A stretch of 57,620 nucleotides of DNA from CAZTTH01 sp964615975 (GTDB lineage Bacteria > Verrucomicrobiota > Lentisphaeria > JABSQK01 > JAJFLO01): the NCBI GenBank assembly GCA_964615975.1, contig CAZTTH010000022.1, positions 1 to 57,620 of the forward strand, written 5' to 3'. Below the pieces are notes generated by a model. That model did no database searches. It worked only from the letters and a program-made list of their open reading frames with translations, and was not told the origin of the DNA. A program made the translations under genes and the position numbers. Shown piece after piece: positions 1 through 11,500 of this stretch; position 1 is the first letter of the stretch, and each line of letters begins with the position of its first letter.

Positions 1-60
1 CGATACATCAGGTTGTCACAAAATTGACTTTTTATGGCGCCCGTTAACGCGTTGCACCAT

Positions 61-94
61 CCTGCTGGTTCTGCTGTCCAGCCGAACCAGCAGG
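61..94. repeat. 11-bp perfect inverted repeat
   Basis: The arms CCTGCTGGTTC (61-71) and GAACCAGCAGG (84-94) are exact reverse complements around a 12-base loop. It lies 3' of the leftward hybrid kinase and near a second, longer inverted repeat. There is no T-tract on either side, so it is not an ordinary intrinsic terminator. Function unknown. Confidence 0.7.
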
Positions 95-123
95 ATTCGG
101 CTCAGGGCTTGGGGTGGATGATC

Positions 124-178
124 ATGATCTACTCAACGCACTCAGTTTGCGAAAATCTGAGTGCGTTGAGTAGATCAT
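124..178. repeat. 22-bp perfect inverted repeat
   Basis: The arms at 124-145 and 157-178 are perfect 22-bp reverse complements (left arm begins ATGATCTACTC, right arm ends GAGTAGATCAT), separated by an 11-base loop TTTGCGAAAAT. Such a long perfect stem would form a very stable hairpin in RNA or single-stranded DNA. No T-tract follows it on either strand. It could be a transcript end, a palindromic repeat or the remnant of a mobile element; the sequence alone does not decide. Confidence 0.8.
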
Positions 179-239
179 ATCAGAATCAAAAAATTGGCGG
201 AGCCATAGAGTGAACCCAGGTACCGGTATAGTCTCAAGT

Positions 240-449
240 TCATCCTTTCAGAGGAATGACCGCGACGTGGATCCACTCTGCTGAAAAGCGAAGATTTTGA
301 CCGCGTGCAGTTTCTCCATATAAATCATCGTCGCTTACATACCGATCAAGAAATGACTGGAATTGTTCTTCCAAGGAAACTCGAATACCTTGACATGAAC
401 CGCGGATGATCTCAGACCGTGATGTCACAGTCAATCGTCCATTTGGCAA
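240..449 (-). CDS. small ORF overlapping the end of the hybrid kinase; doubtful
   Basis: A 69-codon frame starting at a TTG inside the last codons of the upstream kinase gene and running 170 bases past its stop. The residues beyond the kinase stop have ordinary protein-like composition (acidic and aromatic, no low complexity). No family is recognised, the start codon is weak and there is no convincing ribosome-binding site. It could be a small protein coupled to the kinase, a gene fragment, or chance. Confidence 0.25.
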   Translation of the reverse strand: MPNGRLTVTSRSEIIRGSCQGIRVSLEEQFQSFLDRYVSDDDLYGETARGQNLRFSAEWIHVAVIPLKG

Positions 450-3177
450 TCATCTGTTTTAATTCCTCGCGCTTGACCGGTTTACTGAGATAATCATTCA
501 TCCCGGCCGTCAGGCATTTCTCGCGGTCACCCTCGAGCGCGCTTGCCGTCAAGGCAATAATCGGAATCTGCTTTTTACTGTGGATTTCCTGTTGGCGAAT
601 CGCCCGCGTGGTTTGATAACCATCAAGCATGGACATCTGACAATCCATGAGAATCGCATCGTATTCACGCTTGGCCAGTTTATCAAGGACTTCAATCCCA
701 TTAAACGCGAAATCACAGGTCATTTTCAAGGAAGCCAGCATATTCTTGATCATCTCCCGGTTGACGCTATTGTCCTCCGCCACCAGAATGCGGATCGGCC
801 GGATGAAGATCGCGGTATTCAGAAGACTGCCTTCCTGCTTTTGAAGCTGACTGTTCGACTTTTCCTGAGTACTCATGCCGGGTATGGACCACACCCCGGA
901 AATGGTCCGATCTTTCTTGGCTAATTTACAAGTAAAATAAAATTCACTGCCTTTGCCGGTGGTACTGTTAACCCCGATCTCCCCCCCCATCATCTGCACC
1001 AGCTTTTTACAAATAAACAATCCCAAACCTGTGCCGCCATATTTTCGTGTGGAACTATCATCGATCTGGGTAAAAGCCTGAAATAATTTCTTCTGATCCG
1101 CGTCAGGTATCCCGATGCCCTGATCACGGACGGTAAATTGCAGGCTGATCAATTCAGCGTTTTCATCCACCACCTGGAATGCGGCTTCGATGATGCCGAC
1201 ATCAGTAAATTTGATGGCATTGCCAATCAAATTCACCAATATTTGGCGCAGCCGCTGGGGATCGCCATAGAGAATAGGCGGGAATTCCGGGGGGGGGGTG
1301 AAGTTAAATTGCAACTTCTTTTTGGTTATCGACGGCATGAAGGATTGGTGTATATCCCGACACAGCAGCGGGAGATTAAATGCCTCGATTCTGAGGGTGT
1401 ATTTACCGGCTTCGATCTTGGATATATCGAGGATGTCGTTAATTAGATTGAGCAAGGACTTACCGGATCGATCGATCATATTGACATAGCCGCGCTGGGT
1501 GTCATCCAAATCACTCAAACAAAGCAATTCAGCGGCGCCGATAATGCCATTCATCGGGGTGCGGATTTCATGGCTCATGTTGGCAAGGAATAGGCTTTTC
1601 GCCTTATTGGCCTGCTCAGCGGCGTCTCTGGCATCGCGAAGCATGGCCGCATTTTTCTTCACACTGGTTATATCAGTACGCAAGGTGACCAGGTCGCCAC
1701 TCTCAGTCACATTATTAAAAACGCGAATCCATTGATCTCCCATGCGATGTTCAATATCCTTGCCATGATGATCCTTGATCGCCAGCCAGTGTGCGACCCA
1801 GGCGTCTTCCGGTTGACGTCGGGAGATATCCGCATCGCTGCGATAGAGTGCCCGGAGGAATTCCTCGTAGGTGCTGTCCGGCTTGATCGCATGCGCGGCG
1901 GAAGCATAGATTTCCTTGAATTTCTGGTTGCAGATAATGAGCTTGCCGGAGTGATTGTAAATCGCAAAACCCGCATCGATAATTTCAATCGCGTTCACCA
2001 GCCGCCTGATGGTTTCACGCTCTTTTTCCTCGCTCTTATGCAGGGCGATCTCGAATTCCTGACGTTGATGAATGTCATACAACACACCGGAAATCTCCAT
2101 CGGTTCGGCGTTGCTGCCCCGGGTAATATAGGCATCGATTTCAAACCAATGATAGTTTCCCTTCCGGGTGATCCAGCGGCATTGCAGACGACATTGATTA
2201 TTTTGGTCATCGAACAATGCCGCCAAGGCTGCTAAGACCATCTCCCGATCATCATCAACAAGAAAATCCGCAAGCGAATGCCCCAGACATTCTCCCACCG
2301 GTATGCCGGTCAGCTTATGCCAGGCGGGATTCAGATAGGTCCAGACCAGGTTTTTATCAAGTTTAAATACCACTTCATTAAGCGTGGTAACCAGATTGCG
2401 AAATTTATTTTCACTCGCCTGTAATTCCCGTTCCGCTTCTTGACGCTCCTGCAATTGACGGTTATGGGTGACCAGATAGCGGCGACGCAAGATAAAAACA
2501 AAACCTCCAACCATGATGGCCATGACCAAGGCTGATGCCCCCCCCAGATATGCCGCAATCTTCAAATCATGCAGTTTATTGATGTATTCCTGGGCATCCA
2601 AATCAATGCCCACCACACCAATCAACTTGTTTTCACTATCATAAAATGGCGCGTAGCCACTGACAAAAGTCCCCCACATATCGGGATAGGGCTGGGAATC
2701 AGCGCCAGCGACACCAGTCTGCAGGACCGCCAATAATTCCGCCGAAGGATCGTCATAAGGCTGCATGATATGAGATTTATCGTCGACCCCATCTCCATCT
2801 TCATCACCAGCCGGGGTCGGATCGAGAATAAAATACACGTTGTTATCACGATAAATGCAGGTATAAATGTAGCGGCAATTCGTCGAAGCACTGAGTATTT
2901 TATTCAGCGGATCGATCGCCTTCATATAGGCCGGGGTTGATTCCTGTTCGGGGGTAGTGAAGGTTTTATGCCGATCGCCATCCACCACCGTAGCAGCGGC
3001 CTGTGCCAACCGGATCAAATTGGCTCGCACTTCAACCTGTAATGCGTTCAGCGAACGATAGTAAAGAATGGAGCTCGATATACAGGCGGTGGTGAATATC
3101 CCGATACCGATTAATATCCCCAGACTTACAGGATGGGTATAAATCAAAATGGGGCTCTTTAATTGCTTCATCGTCAT
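412..3177 (-). CDS. membrane hybrid sensor histidine kinase (PAS-PAS-HisKA-HATPase-REC)
   Basis: A 921-residue inner-membrane sensor expected to autophosphorylate and pass phosphate to its own receiver domain. Two hydrophobic segments near residues 19-41 and 207-232 flank a roughly 165-residue extracytoplasmic region, consistent with a Cache-like ligand sensor. Two PAS-like regions follow (about 260-375 and 385-510). The phosphoacceptor is His536 in the motif SHEIRTPMNG. An ATPase domain lies near 635-755 with GIGIP and GTGLGL motifs, and a receiver domain near 790-910 has phosphoacceptor Asp845 in MDCQMSMLDG. No separate response regulator or histidine phosphotransferase gene is adjacent, so output must go to a partner elsewhere or be intramolecular. 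The signal is unknown. The family call is secure. Confidence 0.95.
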   Translation of the reverse strand: MTMKQLKSPILIYTHPVSLGILIGIGIFTTACISSSILYYRSLNALQVEVRANLIRLAQAAATVVDGDRHKTFTTPEQESTPAYMKAIDPLNKILSASTNCRYIYTCIYRDNNVYFILDPTPAGDEDGDGVDDKSHIMQPYDDPSAELLAVLQTGVAGADSQPYPDMWGTFVSGYAPFYDSENKLIGVVGIDLDAQEYINKLHDLKIAAYLGGASALVMAIMVGGFVFILRRRYLVTHNRQLQERQEAERELQASENKFRNLVTTLNEVVFKLDKNLVWTYLNPAWHKLTGIPVGECLGHSLADFLVDDDREMVLAALAALFDDQNNQCRLQCRWITRKGNYHWFEIDAYITRGSNAEPMEISGVLYDIHQRQEFEIALHKSEEKERETIRRLVNAIEIIDAGFAIYNHSGKLIICNQKFKEIYASAAHAIKPDSTYEEFLRALYRSDADISRRQPEDAWVAHWLAIKDHHGKDIEHRMGDQWIRVFNNVTESGDLVTLRTDITSVKKNAAMLRDARDAAEQANKAKSLFLANMSHEIRTPMNGIIGAAELLCLSDLDDTQRGYVNMIDRSGKSLLNLINDILDISKIEAGKYTLRIEAFNLPLLCRDIHQSFMPSITKKKLQFNFTPPPEFPPILYGDPQRLRQILVNLIGNAIKFTDVGIIEAAFQVVDENAELISLQFTVRDQGIGIPDADQKKLFQAFTQIDDSSTRKYGGTGLGLFICKKLVQMMGGEIGVNSTTGKGSEFYFTCKLAKKDRTISGVWSIPGMSTQEKSNSQLQKQEGSLLNTAIFIRPIRILVAEDNSVNREMIKNMLASLKMTCDFAFNGIEVLDKLAKREYDAILMDCQMSMLDGYQTTRAIRQQEIHSKKQIPIIALTASALEGDREKCLTAGMNDYLSKPVKREELKQMIAKWTIDCDITV

Positions 3178-3287
3178 CGCGGATTAATTGACGGTTAATA
3201 TGTTTACTGATAACAACAGAAATCAGCACCCTCCAAATTGGCGCAACCAACTGAATTTTATGAAACACCTCAGCACGACTGCTTGAT

Positions 3288-4334
3288 TTAATCTTTCGGG
3301 CCAGATGGACCGATCGCCAACATACGTTCGAGAGACCGATAGGCGCGCTGGCGAATCGCTTCAGGAACATCAATTACATATTGTTGGTGACGCAAGGCAT
3401 CCCGGGTTTCTTCCAGGGTAATTTCATTCATGTGCGGACAACGAATGCTGCACATTCGCACCAGTTCCTTATCCGGATTCTCAGCAGCGACATTATCTCC
3501 CATGCTGCATTCGGTCAGCAGTAAGAGCTTGGCCGCGGTGGAATTCCTGACGTGAGTCACCATGGCGGTGGTGCTGCCGGAGAAATCCGCTGCCGCGACC
3601 ACCTCGGGCGAACATTCCGGATGGGCCAGCACAACCACCCCGGGAAATTGGCGCCGGGCATTCTCAATATCCGTCACGGTAAAGCGTTCATGCACCTCAC
3701 AGCGGCCGTGCCAACCAATGACCTGATAATCAATCAATGAATCGGTTTTGGGGATTTGAGTGGGGAAAATAATATGTTTACCGGTTTCCCGCGCGACATT
3801 GCGCGCCAGATATTCATCGGGAAGAAATATCACCGTTTGATCGCCAAAAGATTCGACCACCGCCCGGGCATTACTGGAGGTGCAGCAAATATCCACTTCC
3901 GCTTTCACCTCCGCGTAGGTATTGATGTAGGTGATCACCGGCACACCCGGGAAACGCTGCTTTAACTCGCGCACATCGGCGGCGGTAATACTTGCTGCCA
4001 GCGAGCATCCCGCCTTTTTTGCCGGCAGGAGGACGGTTTTGCCGGGATTAAGAATCTTGGCGGTTTCCGCCATGAAACGTACGCCACAAAACACAATGAT
4101 ATCCTTGGTTGTGGTCGCGGCTTTCCGGCTGAGTTCCAATGAATCACCCACAAAATCCGGGACCGAATGAAAGAGTGCAGGTTCCATGTAATTATGTCCG
4201 AGGATAACCGCATTTCGGGCTGCTTTTAGTTCATTGATCTCATGGGCCAATACTGCTTTGTCGCGAATTTCGAAGTCAGGCAGAATCGTATTCAGCCGCG
4301 CTTTCATCAATTCATACGTCGCTTCTTGTGTCAT
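3288..4334 (-). CDS. nadA: quinolinate synthase (NadA)
   Basis: A cytoplasmic [4Fe-4S] enzyme that condenses iminoaspartate with dihydroxyacetone phosphate to make quinolinate in de novo NAD synthesis. At 348 residues it has the usual length of the long NadA type. Cluster ligands are inferred as Cys110 (AGCSLA), Cys212 (WHGRCEVHE) and Cys299 (CSIRCPHMN), at the positions known from Escherichia coli and Bacillus enzymes. The motif FCGVRFMAETAKIL near residues 82-95 is also typical. It lies 54 bases after panD on the same strand, so the two are probably co-transcribed. nadB and nadC are not in the window. An AAGG element lies about 9 bases before the ATG. Confidence 0.97.
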   Translation of the reverse strand: MTQEATYELMKARLNTILPDFEIRDKAVLAHEINELKAARNAVILGHNYMEPALFHSVPDFVGDSLELSRKAATTTKDIIVFCGVRFMAETAKILNPGKTVLLPAKKAGCSLAASITAADVRELKQRFPGVPVITYINTYAEVKAEVDICCTSSNARAVVESFGDQTVIFLPDEYLARNVARETGKHIIFPTQIPKTDSLIDYQVIGWHGRCEVHERFTVTDIENARRQFPGVVVLAHPECSPEVVAAADFSGSTTAMVTHVRNSTAAKLLLLTECSMGDNVAAENPDKELVRMCSIRCPHMNEITLEETRDALRHQQYVIDVPEAIRQRAYRSLERMLAIGPSGPKD

Positions 4335-4388
4335 GATCGGTAACCTTGTCGCAAATTTGTTAATTTCTTTCCCGGCTCATAAGGAGCA

Positions 4389-4745
4389 TTAATGCTCTTC
4401 AACAACCTGATTACATTCATCCAGAATAACCACCCTGGGGGTAAAACCGGGAACCTCGGCCGCATCAAGCCAGGCAAAGGTCATGATCGTTAACCGATCG
4501 CCCACCATGCCCATGCGGGCAGCCGCGCCATTCAACATGAATTTTCGACTCCCCCGTTCGCCGGGGATGGCATAGGTTTCAAGTCGCGCTCCGTTATTCA
4601 TGTTCACCACCAGAAGCTTTTCATAAGGATAAATGGAGGCACGCTCCAGGAGATCGAGATCGATCAGCAAACTGCCTTCGTAATGGAGGTCGACATGGGT
4701 TATGCATGCCTTGTGAATTTTACTCTTCATTAATTGCATTTTCAT
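4389..4745 (-). CDS. panD: aspartate 1-decarboxylase (PanD) proenzyme
   Basis: Makes beta-alanine for pantothenate and coenzyme A by decarboxylating aspartate, using a pyruvoyl cofactor formed by self-cleavage. The cleavage site is Gly24-Ser25 in HYEGSLLID, exactly the position in well-studied enzymes, which supports the chosen start. The total length of 118 residues fits the family. The N-terminal KSKIHKACITHVDLHYEG block and the downstream NNGARLETYAI and NGAAARMG segments are diagnostic. First gene of a likely panD-nadA operon, diverging from the cinA-like gene; the shared upstream region is about 98 bases (4746-4843). Confidence 0.97.
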   Translation of the reverse strand: MKMQLMKSKIHKACITHVDLHYEGSLLIDLDLLERASIYPYEKLLVVNMNNGARLETYAIPGERGSRKFMLNGAAARMGMVGDRLTIMTFAWLDAAEVPGFTPRVVILDECNQVVEEH

Positions 4746-4843
4746 AAGTACTCGTCAGATTTAGATTTCAGTAATGTGAATTAACGCTACTATATAAAGA
4801 TTCAATCCATAAATCCAATCATCCGTCTGACATTGTATTCATC

Positions 4844-5353
4844 ATGACGGCAAATACAGAATCCCCCTACACGCAGCGATCACGACACCAACTGGCCGGA
4901 AAGCTTTTAACCATCCTGAAGCATCACGGATGGCGGCTGGCCACCGCCGAATCCTGTACTGGCGGCATGGTGGGTGAATACCTGACCGCGATACCGGGAA
5001 TCTCAGCGGTATATGTCGGTGGTATCATCGCTTATGCCAATGAGGTCAAGCGCCATTGGCTGGGTATTCCTCCCGCCATATTGGACACTCACGGGGCCGT
5101 GAGCGCGGAAACTGCCGCGGCGATGGCGCGGGGAATCTCCACCCGCTTCATGGTAGAAACGGGTATTGCCATTACCGGCATTGCCGGACCGGATGGCGGA
5201 ACCATCGAAAAGCCCGTCGGGCTGGTGTATATCTCTACCATAATAAACGATGACATACAAGTCCGATGCATCAGGTTTTCGGGGAGCCGCCAAGTCATTC
5301 GCAAGCATGCCGCCGCCACCGCACTGAGGCATCTGCTGGAACGGCTCCGATGA
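4844..5353 (+). CDS. pncC: CinA C-terminal domain protein, nicotinamide-nucleotide amidase (PncC-like)
   Basis: A stand-alone 169-residue CinA C-terminal domain. Members of this family deamidate nicotinamide mononucleotide to nicotinate mononucleotide, recycling NAD breakdown products. Diagnostic segments are TAESCTGGMVGEYLTAIPG (residues about 33-52), ETGIAITGIAGPDGG and KPVGLVYI. The N-terminal MoaB-like domain of full-length CinA is absent, as in E. coli PncC. It sits back-to-back with panD-nadA, and nadD lies elsewhere in the window, so NAD metabolism is a plausible setting. No Shine-Dalgarno sequence is seen before the ATG. The domain call is secure; the enzymatic activity is inferred from family. 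Confidence 0.9.
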   Translation: MTANTESPYTQRSRHQLAGKLLTILKHHGWRLATAESCTGGMVGEYLTAIPGISAVYVGGIIAYANEVKRHWLGIPPAILDTHGAVSAETAAAMARGISTRFMVETGIAITGIAGPDGGTIEKPVGLVYISTIINDDIQVRCIRFSGSRQVIRKHAAATALRHLLERLR

Positions 5354-5589
5354 TCACCGGCATTTTAAGCCCTTTTTTTTCGCCATCCCGATAAAATGTT
5401 CAAGCATAGGGAACTTGGTGGCGGGAATCAGGGGTCTGAACCACTATATCTACCCGTTGAGAGCCTTAACCCTGGGGAGATATACTTGGATTCATACCTT
5501 TTCAAGCTCATGAAGTCCAGGCACCCAAATGAAAATATAACCTTTCAGTAATACCGGCAATCATAATTTTTAATCCTGAATGCCTCACC

Positions 5590-8500
5590 ATGAAAAATTT
5601 CCTGATCCGCGGTTCGCCGGTTATTATCTTCTTCTTCTACTGTGCCCATATCAGCATCATTGCCTTCGCCGAATCGGTTTCTTATCCTGCCCGATATCGA
5701 CAATTCAAAGCCGAAGCGGAAAAACTCCATGCCGAACATTCCTACCAGCAGGCTCATGATCGGTATCGTCAGGTCGAGCTTCTATCTTTGCCTCCAGCCG
5801 AACAGCGTTGGGTCACATTCCGCCTTGCGGATACCCTCTGGCGCGCCCGGGCGGCAACTCAGACCGCCGATTCCTCACTCTTGGATCTGGCCCAAAAACA
5901 ACTCGAAACCATGCTTCGCGACCTCCAGAATGAGGAACCCAAAGACCAGATCTGGGCCGAGATTCAGGAATCTCTTGGCGACTTCTGGTGGACCCGTCCT
6001 TCCTCCCGCAATTGGGGCATGGCATGGCCTTATTATCAACGCGCACTTGATGGGTGGGCGGGCGCCAAAAACATTGCGCTCGCGCGAAATCGATATTTAA
6101 ATCTCATCTGGACCATGTCGCGGCCAGGGTCAACGGATACCTACTATTATTATGGTTATTATGGCAATTATGTTCCCCATGAAGTGCTGGAAAACGCACG
6201 CCAAATCGCCGTGTCCCCAACCGATCAGGCTCATATCGATTACCTGATGGCAATGACGTTGATTCGCACCGGGAATTACCATGAACAGTGGCAGCGAATT
6301 TCCGCGGTATTCTCTTCCGCCTTGACACTGGGGAAAGCATCTTCGTGGTATGATGATGCCCTTTTTCAATATGCCAACTGGCTGGAAACCTATGGCTTTC
6401 AGATGCGGGAGGATAATGGCAGCACGCGCTATCAACCGGATTTTGTCAAGGCGCTTGAGCTTTACCGAAAATTGATCGCCACTTTCCGAAAAGGAGAAAC
6501 CCGCTTCCATGATCAGGCACAACAGCACATCGACAACATAACCAAACCCGTGGTCACCATCGGCGTCAGCCATGTATTTCTCCCCGACTCGAAGATTCAG
6601 TACTACCTCACCTGGCGTAACGTCAAGGAAATCGCGATTGCCATCTATCCGGTTGATCTGACAGGTGATCTTAATATTACTTCGCAAAGCGATGGCATTG
6701 ATCAATGGCTGAAATCAATCAAGCTGGATAAAAGCGCGGCATTCAAGGTCTGGACTCAAACCACGGATGATAAGGGAGACTATCACCCCGGACAGAAGAC
6801 CATGCGACTCGATGAACCTCTGACTCCGGGCGCCTATGTGATCGAGGCGCGCAGCGGCGCTGTATCGGCACGCGATCTCCTGCTGATCAGCGACATGTCG
6901 ATACTCTTGAAAACCGCAAAAAATAAAGCGCTGGTTTATGTCGCCGATGCGTTGAATGGGGCGCCCATTCCGGATGCCGCAGTCCGGTTATGGAAATTGT
7001 CCGATCATGAAAAAAATCGTTGGGAACTGACCGAAATGACAGGCAAAACCAACAAAGATGGATTGAAGATTTTTTCTCTCCCCGGTGAGAATAATGGTCG
7101 GATTCTGGTCACTGCCGCCAAAGACCAACGCCAGGCATTCGTGCATGATTATCTCTCCACATACTCACGAGATTATGATGATTACCGGATTTACGCCTTT
7201 ACTGATCGACCGGCTTATCGCCCGGGGGAACAGGTGTACTGGAAGATCTTTGCCCGCCGTTATGACAACTCAACCTATTCAACTCCTGCCAGCACCACCA
7301 TCGATTACGAAATAAGGGATCCTCGCAATGTCAAAGTAAAGGAGGACCGTCTCAAATTGAATGCGTTCGGCTGCGCCTGGGATGCCTTTGAACTGACCAC
7401 CTCAATGCCGCTTGGTGAATATCGCATCACATTCGCCGACGAAAACAAAAGCCGGCAGATCGGTCAAGCCACGCTTTTCCGCTTGGAAGAATATAAATTG
7501 CCGGAATTCAAAGTGACCGTGCAAACCCCGGAGGAAAACGGGGAAAAAAAATCCTTCAAGTTGGGAGAAACCATTGCAGCCCAGATCCAGGCTGAATACT
7601 ATTTCGGCGGACCGGTTGCCAATGCCGATGTTGAACTGATCGTTACCCAGAAACCCTTTTATCATTGGTGGCAGCCTCCCAAGCCCTATCCCTGGTATTA
7701 TGACCGGTCGACATGGCCTTATGATCGTTATGGCCAGGGACAGATCATCAAACGCGATATGATCAAGACCGATGCCGCCGGCAAGGCACTCTGTACTTTT
7801 ACCACTACTGCTTCCGGCAATCAGGATTTCGACTATCATATCGAAGCACGGGTGACCGATGCTTCCCGCCGGGAAATCATTGGCGGCGGGGATGTGCGGG
7901 TGACCCGGCAGCGTTATTACGTTTACCTGAATCCGGAGCATTCAATCTATCGGCCGCAGGATAAAGTCATGATAAAGGTTAAAGCCCTGGATGCCAATCA
8001 GCAGCCTCAGGAGGCCGAGGGAAAAATCACATTGACGCGTGATGTCTTCTATGAAATCTGGCTGGATCCAACCGGCAGGGAGGTGCGGGGCGATGAACTC
8101 AAGCAGGCGCGTGATGCCCACAGGATATTTCCTCCCCCGCCGCCGGCGCCGGACCGCAAACCCTGGCAGCTCAAGTTCCAGGGATTTCAGCATGATGAAA
8201 TCCTGTCCCGTGTTGTCAAGACCGACATCAATGGCGAAGCGGAATTTATCTTTACCCCTGAACGCGAGGGCTATTACCGGGTTGCCTGGAGCAGTGTGGA
8301 TCGGGATAAGACGGCCATCACCGCCGAAACCATTGTGTGGGCGGCCACCACTACCACCACTGATCTGCAGGTCCGACATGGCGGCCTGGAGATCATTGTT
8401 GATAAGGACACCGTTGTTGCGGGTCTGAACGTTCCCGTCATGATCATTGTGCCAACCAATGATCGATATGTCCTCTTCAGTCTTGAGGGTGATGATCTAT

Positions 8501-11500
8501 ATGATTATCGCCTGCTGCATGTGACCGGAACGGTAAAACTTATCGAACTACCGATTGCTGAACAACATGTGCCGAATGTGTTTCTCAACACCGCAATGAT
8601 TGACTCCGGTCAAATTTTTACTGACACCAAGGAAGTGGTCGTCCCTCCGGTGCAGCAGTTTCTTGAGGTCACGGTAACCCCTGACCGCGAACTTTATCAG
8701 CCACGTGAAGAAGGGACATTGGCAATCACCACCCGCGATATAAACGGCAATCCGATGGCGACGGAATTGGCGCTGGGACTGGTGGATGCTTCAGTCTTTT
8801 ATATTCAACAGGACTACGCTGGGGATCCCAGGCAGTTTTATTTTGGCGCCAAACGCCAGAATCAGGTGCAAACCCAAAGTTCATTTCAACCTAAAAGTTA
8901 TGTCAAACTAATTGAAAATAATGAAAAACAATTGATCGATGAACGCTATTTACAACGGTCAAATTATGACCAGCACCGGGATATTGAAGAGCGAGAGCAT
9001 CAAATGATTGGCGGCAAGGCCGGTCTTCAGGAAATGTCAGCGGATAAGAATGAATTCGCCAAAAGAAAATCCACTGCGGCTGGCGCCATCAGACAATTGG
9101 CTTTATCTCGATTCGATGATATGCGCATTTCCAAAGAATCAGACCTCCCAGCCCAAATGGCGGATGCTTCCGGGCTGGCAGCGGCAATTCAGCCATTAAC
9201 CACGAACAATGCGGCGGCGGTACAGGTGCGTCATGATTTTCGTTCCACTATATTCTGGCAACCGGATATCATCACTGATTCTAATGGTCAGGCAGTAATC
9301 AAGATTAAATTTCCCGATTCCCTGACCACCTGGCAGGCAACTGCCCGTGCGGTCACCACCGGCAATCACTTTGGCATCGCAACGGCCACGATGCGCACCC
9401 AACAACCGCTGATAGTCCGCTTGCAGGCGCCACGTTTTTTTACCGTCGGCGATCGCACTATTATTTCCGCGGTCATCAACAACAATACTGATAAGGCCAT
9501 GGAAGTGTCCACTACTCTGGAAGCTGAGGGAATAACCATCAGCGGATTGCTTGAGGACGGCCAATTGCTGGCTGCGGCGTCCTCTTCCATTCAGGTTGGA
9601 GCAGCAAGTGAAATCCGGCTCGACTGGCAGGTGGTGGCAGCACATCCCGGAACCGCGAAGCTGAAGGTCACTTCACGAGCCGCTGATTATGCCGATGCCA
9701 TGGAAAAATCTTATCCCGTTTACGCGCATGGCATCGAAAAATTCGTGGCCAAATCCGGCAAATTGCGCAATAACGAAGCGACCATCCAAATTAATATCCC
9801 CACGGAAAGACAACCGGATTCAACTATGTTAACCGTGCAACTCACTCCCAGCCTGGCAGTGACCATGCTCGATGCCCTGCCCTATCTGATCGCTTACCCC
9901 TATGGATGTGTCGAACAAACCATGAGCCGCTTTCTGCCGGCGGCAATCACCGCCAAAACTCTGCGGGATCAGGGTATTAAGCCGGACGCCATTATGGATA
10001 AGCTCTTTGGCGGCATCGAATCCGCATCCGCATCCTCAACTCATCCCCATGGGAAAGCGAATCTGAATGAACTGGAGGAGATGGTAAAACAGGGATTAAA
10101 GCGGCTTTATGATCAGCAGCACAGTGATGGCGGTTGGGGATGGTGGAAGGAGGGCGACAGTGATCATTTTATGACCGCGTATGTTATCTGGGGTTTAACT
10201 ATCGCCTGGCAGGCTGGAATAACCATCGACAAAGCGGTTTTGAATCATGGCGTCGAATACCTTGATAAGGAAATTGTCGAGGAAGAGTTAAACTACGATC
10301 AACAGGCCTGGATGCTCCATGCCCTCGCGCTTTATCACACATTAACCCCGGACGAAAAGGTCAGTGAGTTTCAGACTCAGGCATTTTCCAACCTGTGGAA
10401 CCGGCGCGATCAACTTAATGCCTATACCCGCGCCTTGCTGGCATTGAGCGCCCAATATTTCGGCTATGATGAGCAAGCCCAAACCCTGGTGAGAAATCTG
10501 GAGAACGGCGCGGCGATCGATCATACCCCCGATAACTCGGTGCTCATTCCCGGCGGTGAATCGGATCCAACCGTGTTGGGCACGGCTCATTGGGGCGAGG
10601 ATGGCATTTATTGGCGCTGGTCAGACGGCGGAGTTGAAGCCACGGCGTTTGTTTTGCGGGCGTTGTTAACCATTGATCCACAGAACCAGATGATCGAACC
10701 CACGACCAACTGGCTGATAAAAAATCGCCGCGGCGCGCAATGGAGCAATACCCGCGACACCGCGATCGTGATTTTAACCTTGAATGACTACCTGCGCACC
10801 AGCAATGAATTGCAGTCGGATTTGACCTATGAATTAATGGTCAATGATCATCTCATTGCCACCCAATCAATCACTCCAGAATCAGTATTGGGCGCGCCCA
10901 GCCGTTTCGTGATCGATCCGGAAATCGTCAGGGATGGGGTCAATAATATTCACATTGTGCGTAAACAAGGCGTTGGACCGCTTTATTATGCCGTCGCGGC
11001 CAAATTTTTCAGTCTTGAAGAACCGTTGACCCCCGCCGGCAACGAAATCTTTGTCAACCGCCAATATTTCAAACTGGTTACCCGCCCCACCTTGCTCAAA
11101 GGTTATGTCTACGAGAAAATCCCCCTTAATGACGGCGAATCCATTCGCAGCGGCGAACGAGTTGAAACAGTCCTGACTATCGATGCCAAGAACAATTATG
11201 AATATTTGATCTGCGAAGATTTTAAACCCGCGGGTTGGGAAGCAGTGCAAATTCGCAGTGGCGAGATGTTATATGCCCGTGAGATCAAGGCGGCTGTCAG
11301 TTCAAAAAGTAACTTCGCCGCCCGCGCCACTGTATCCGACTCGGATTATACTGGTCGTGCCCGGTGGGTGTATCAGGAATTGCGCGATCGTCAGGTTGCC
11401 CTGTTTGTCGATAAATTACCCCAGGGGATCTGGGAGATTCGTTATGATTATCGCGCGGAAGTACCCGGCACTTTCCATGCCCTGCCGGTCATGGGACACG

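Noticed and set aside
1732..2235. 167-codon plus-strand frame inside the first hybrid kinase
   Set aside because: It lies wholly within PAS-coding sequence of the real gene and has no family resemblance.
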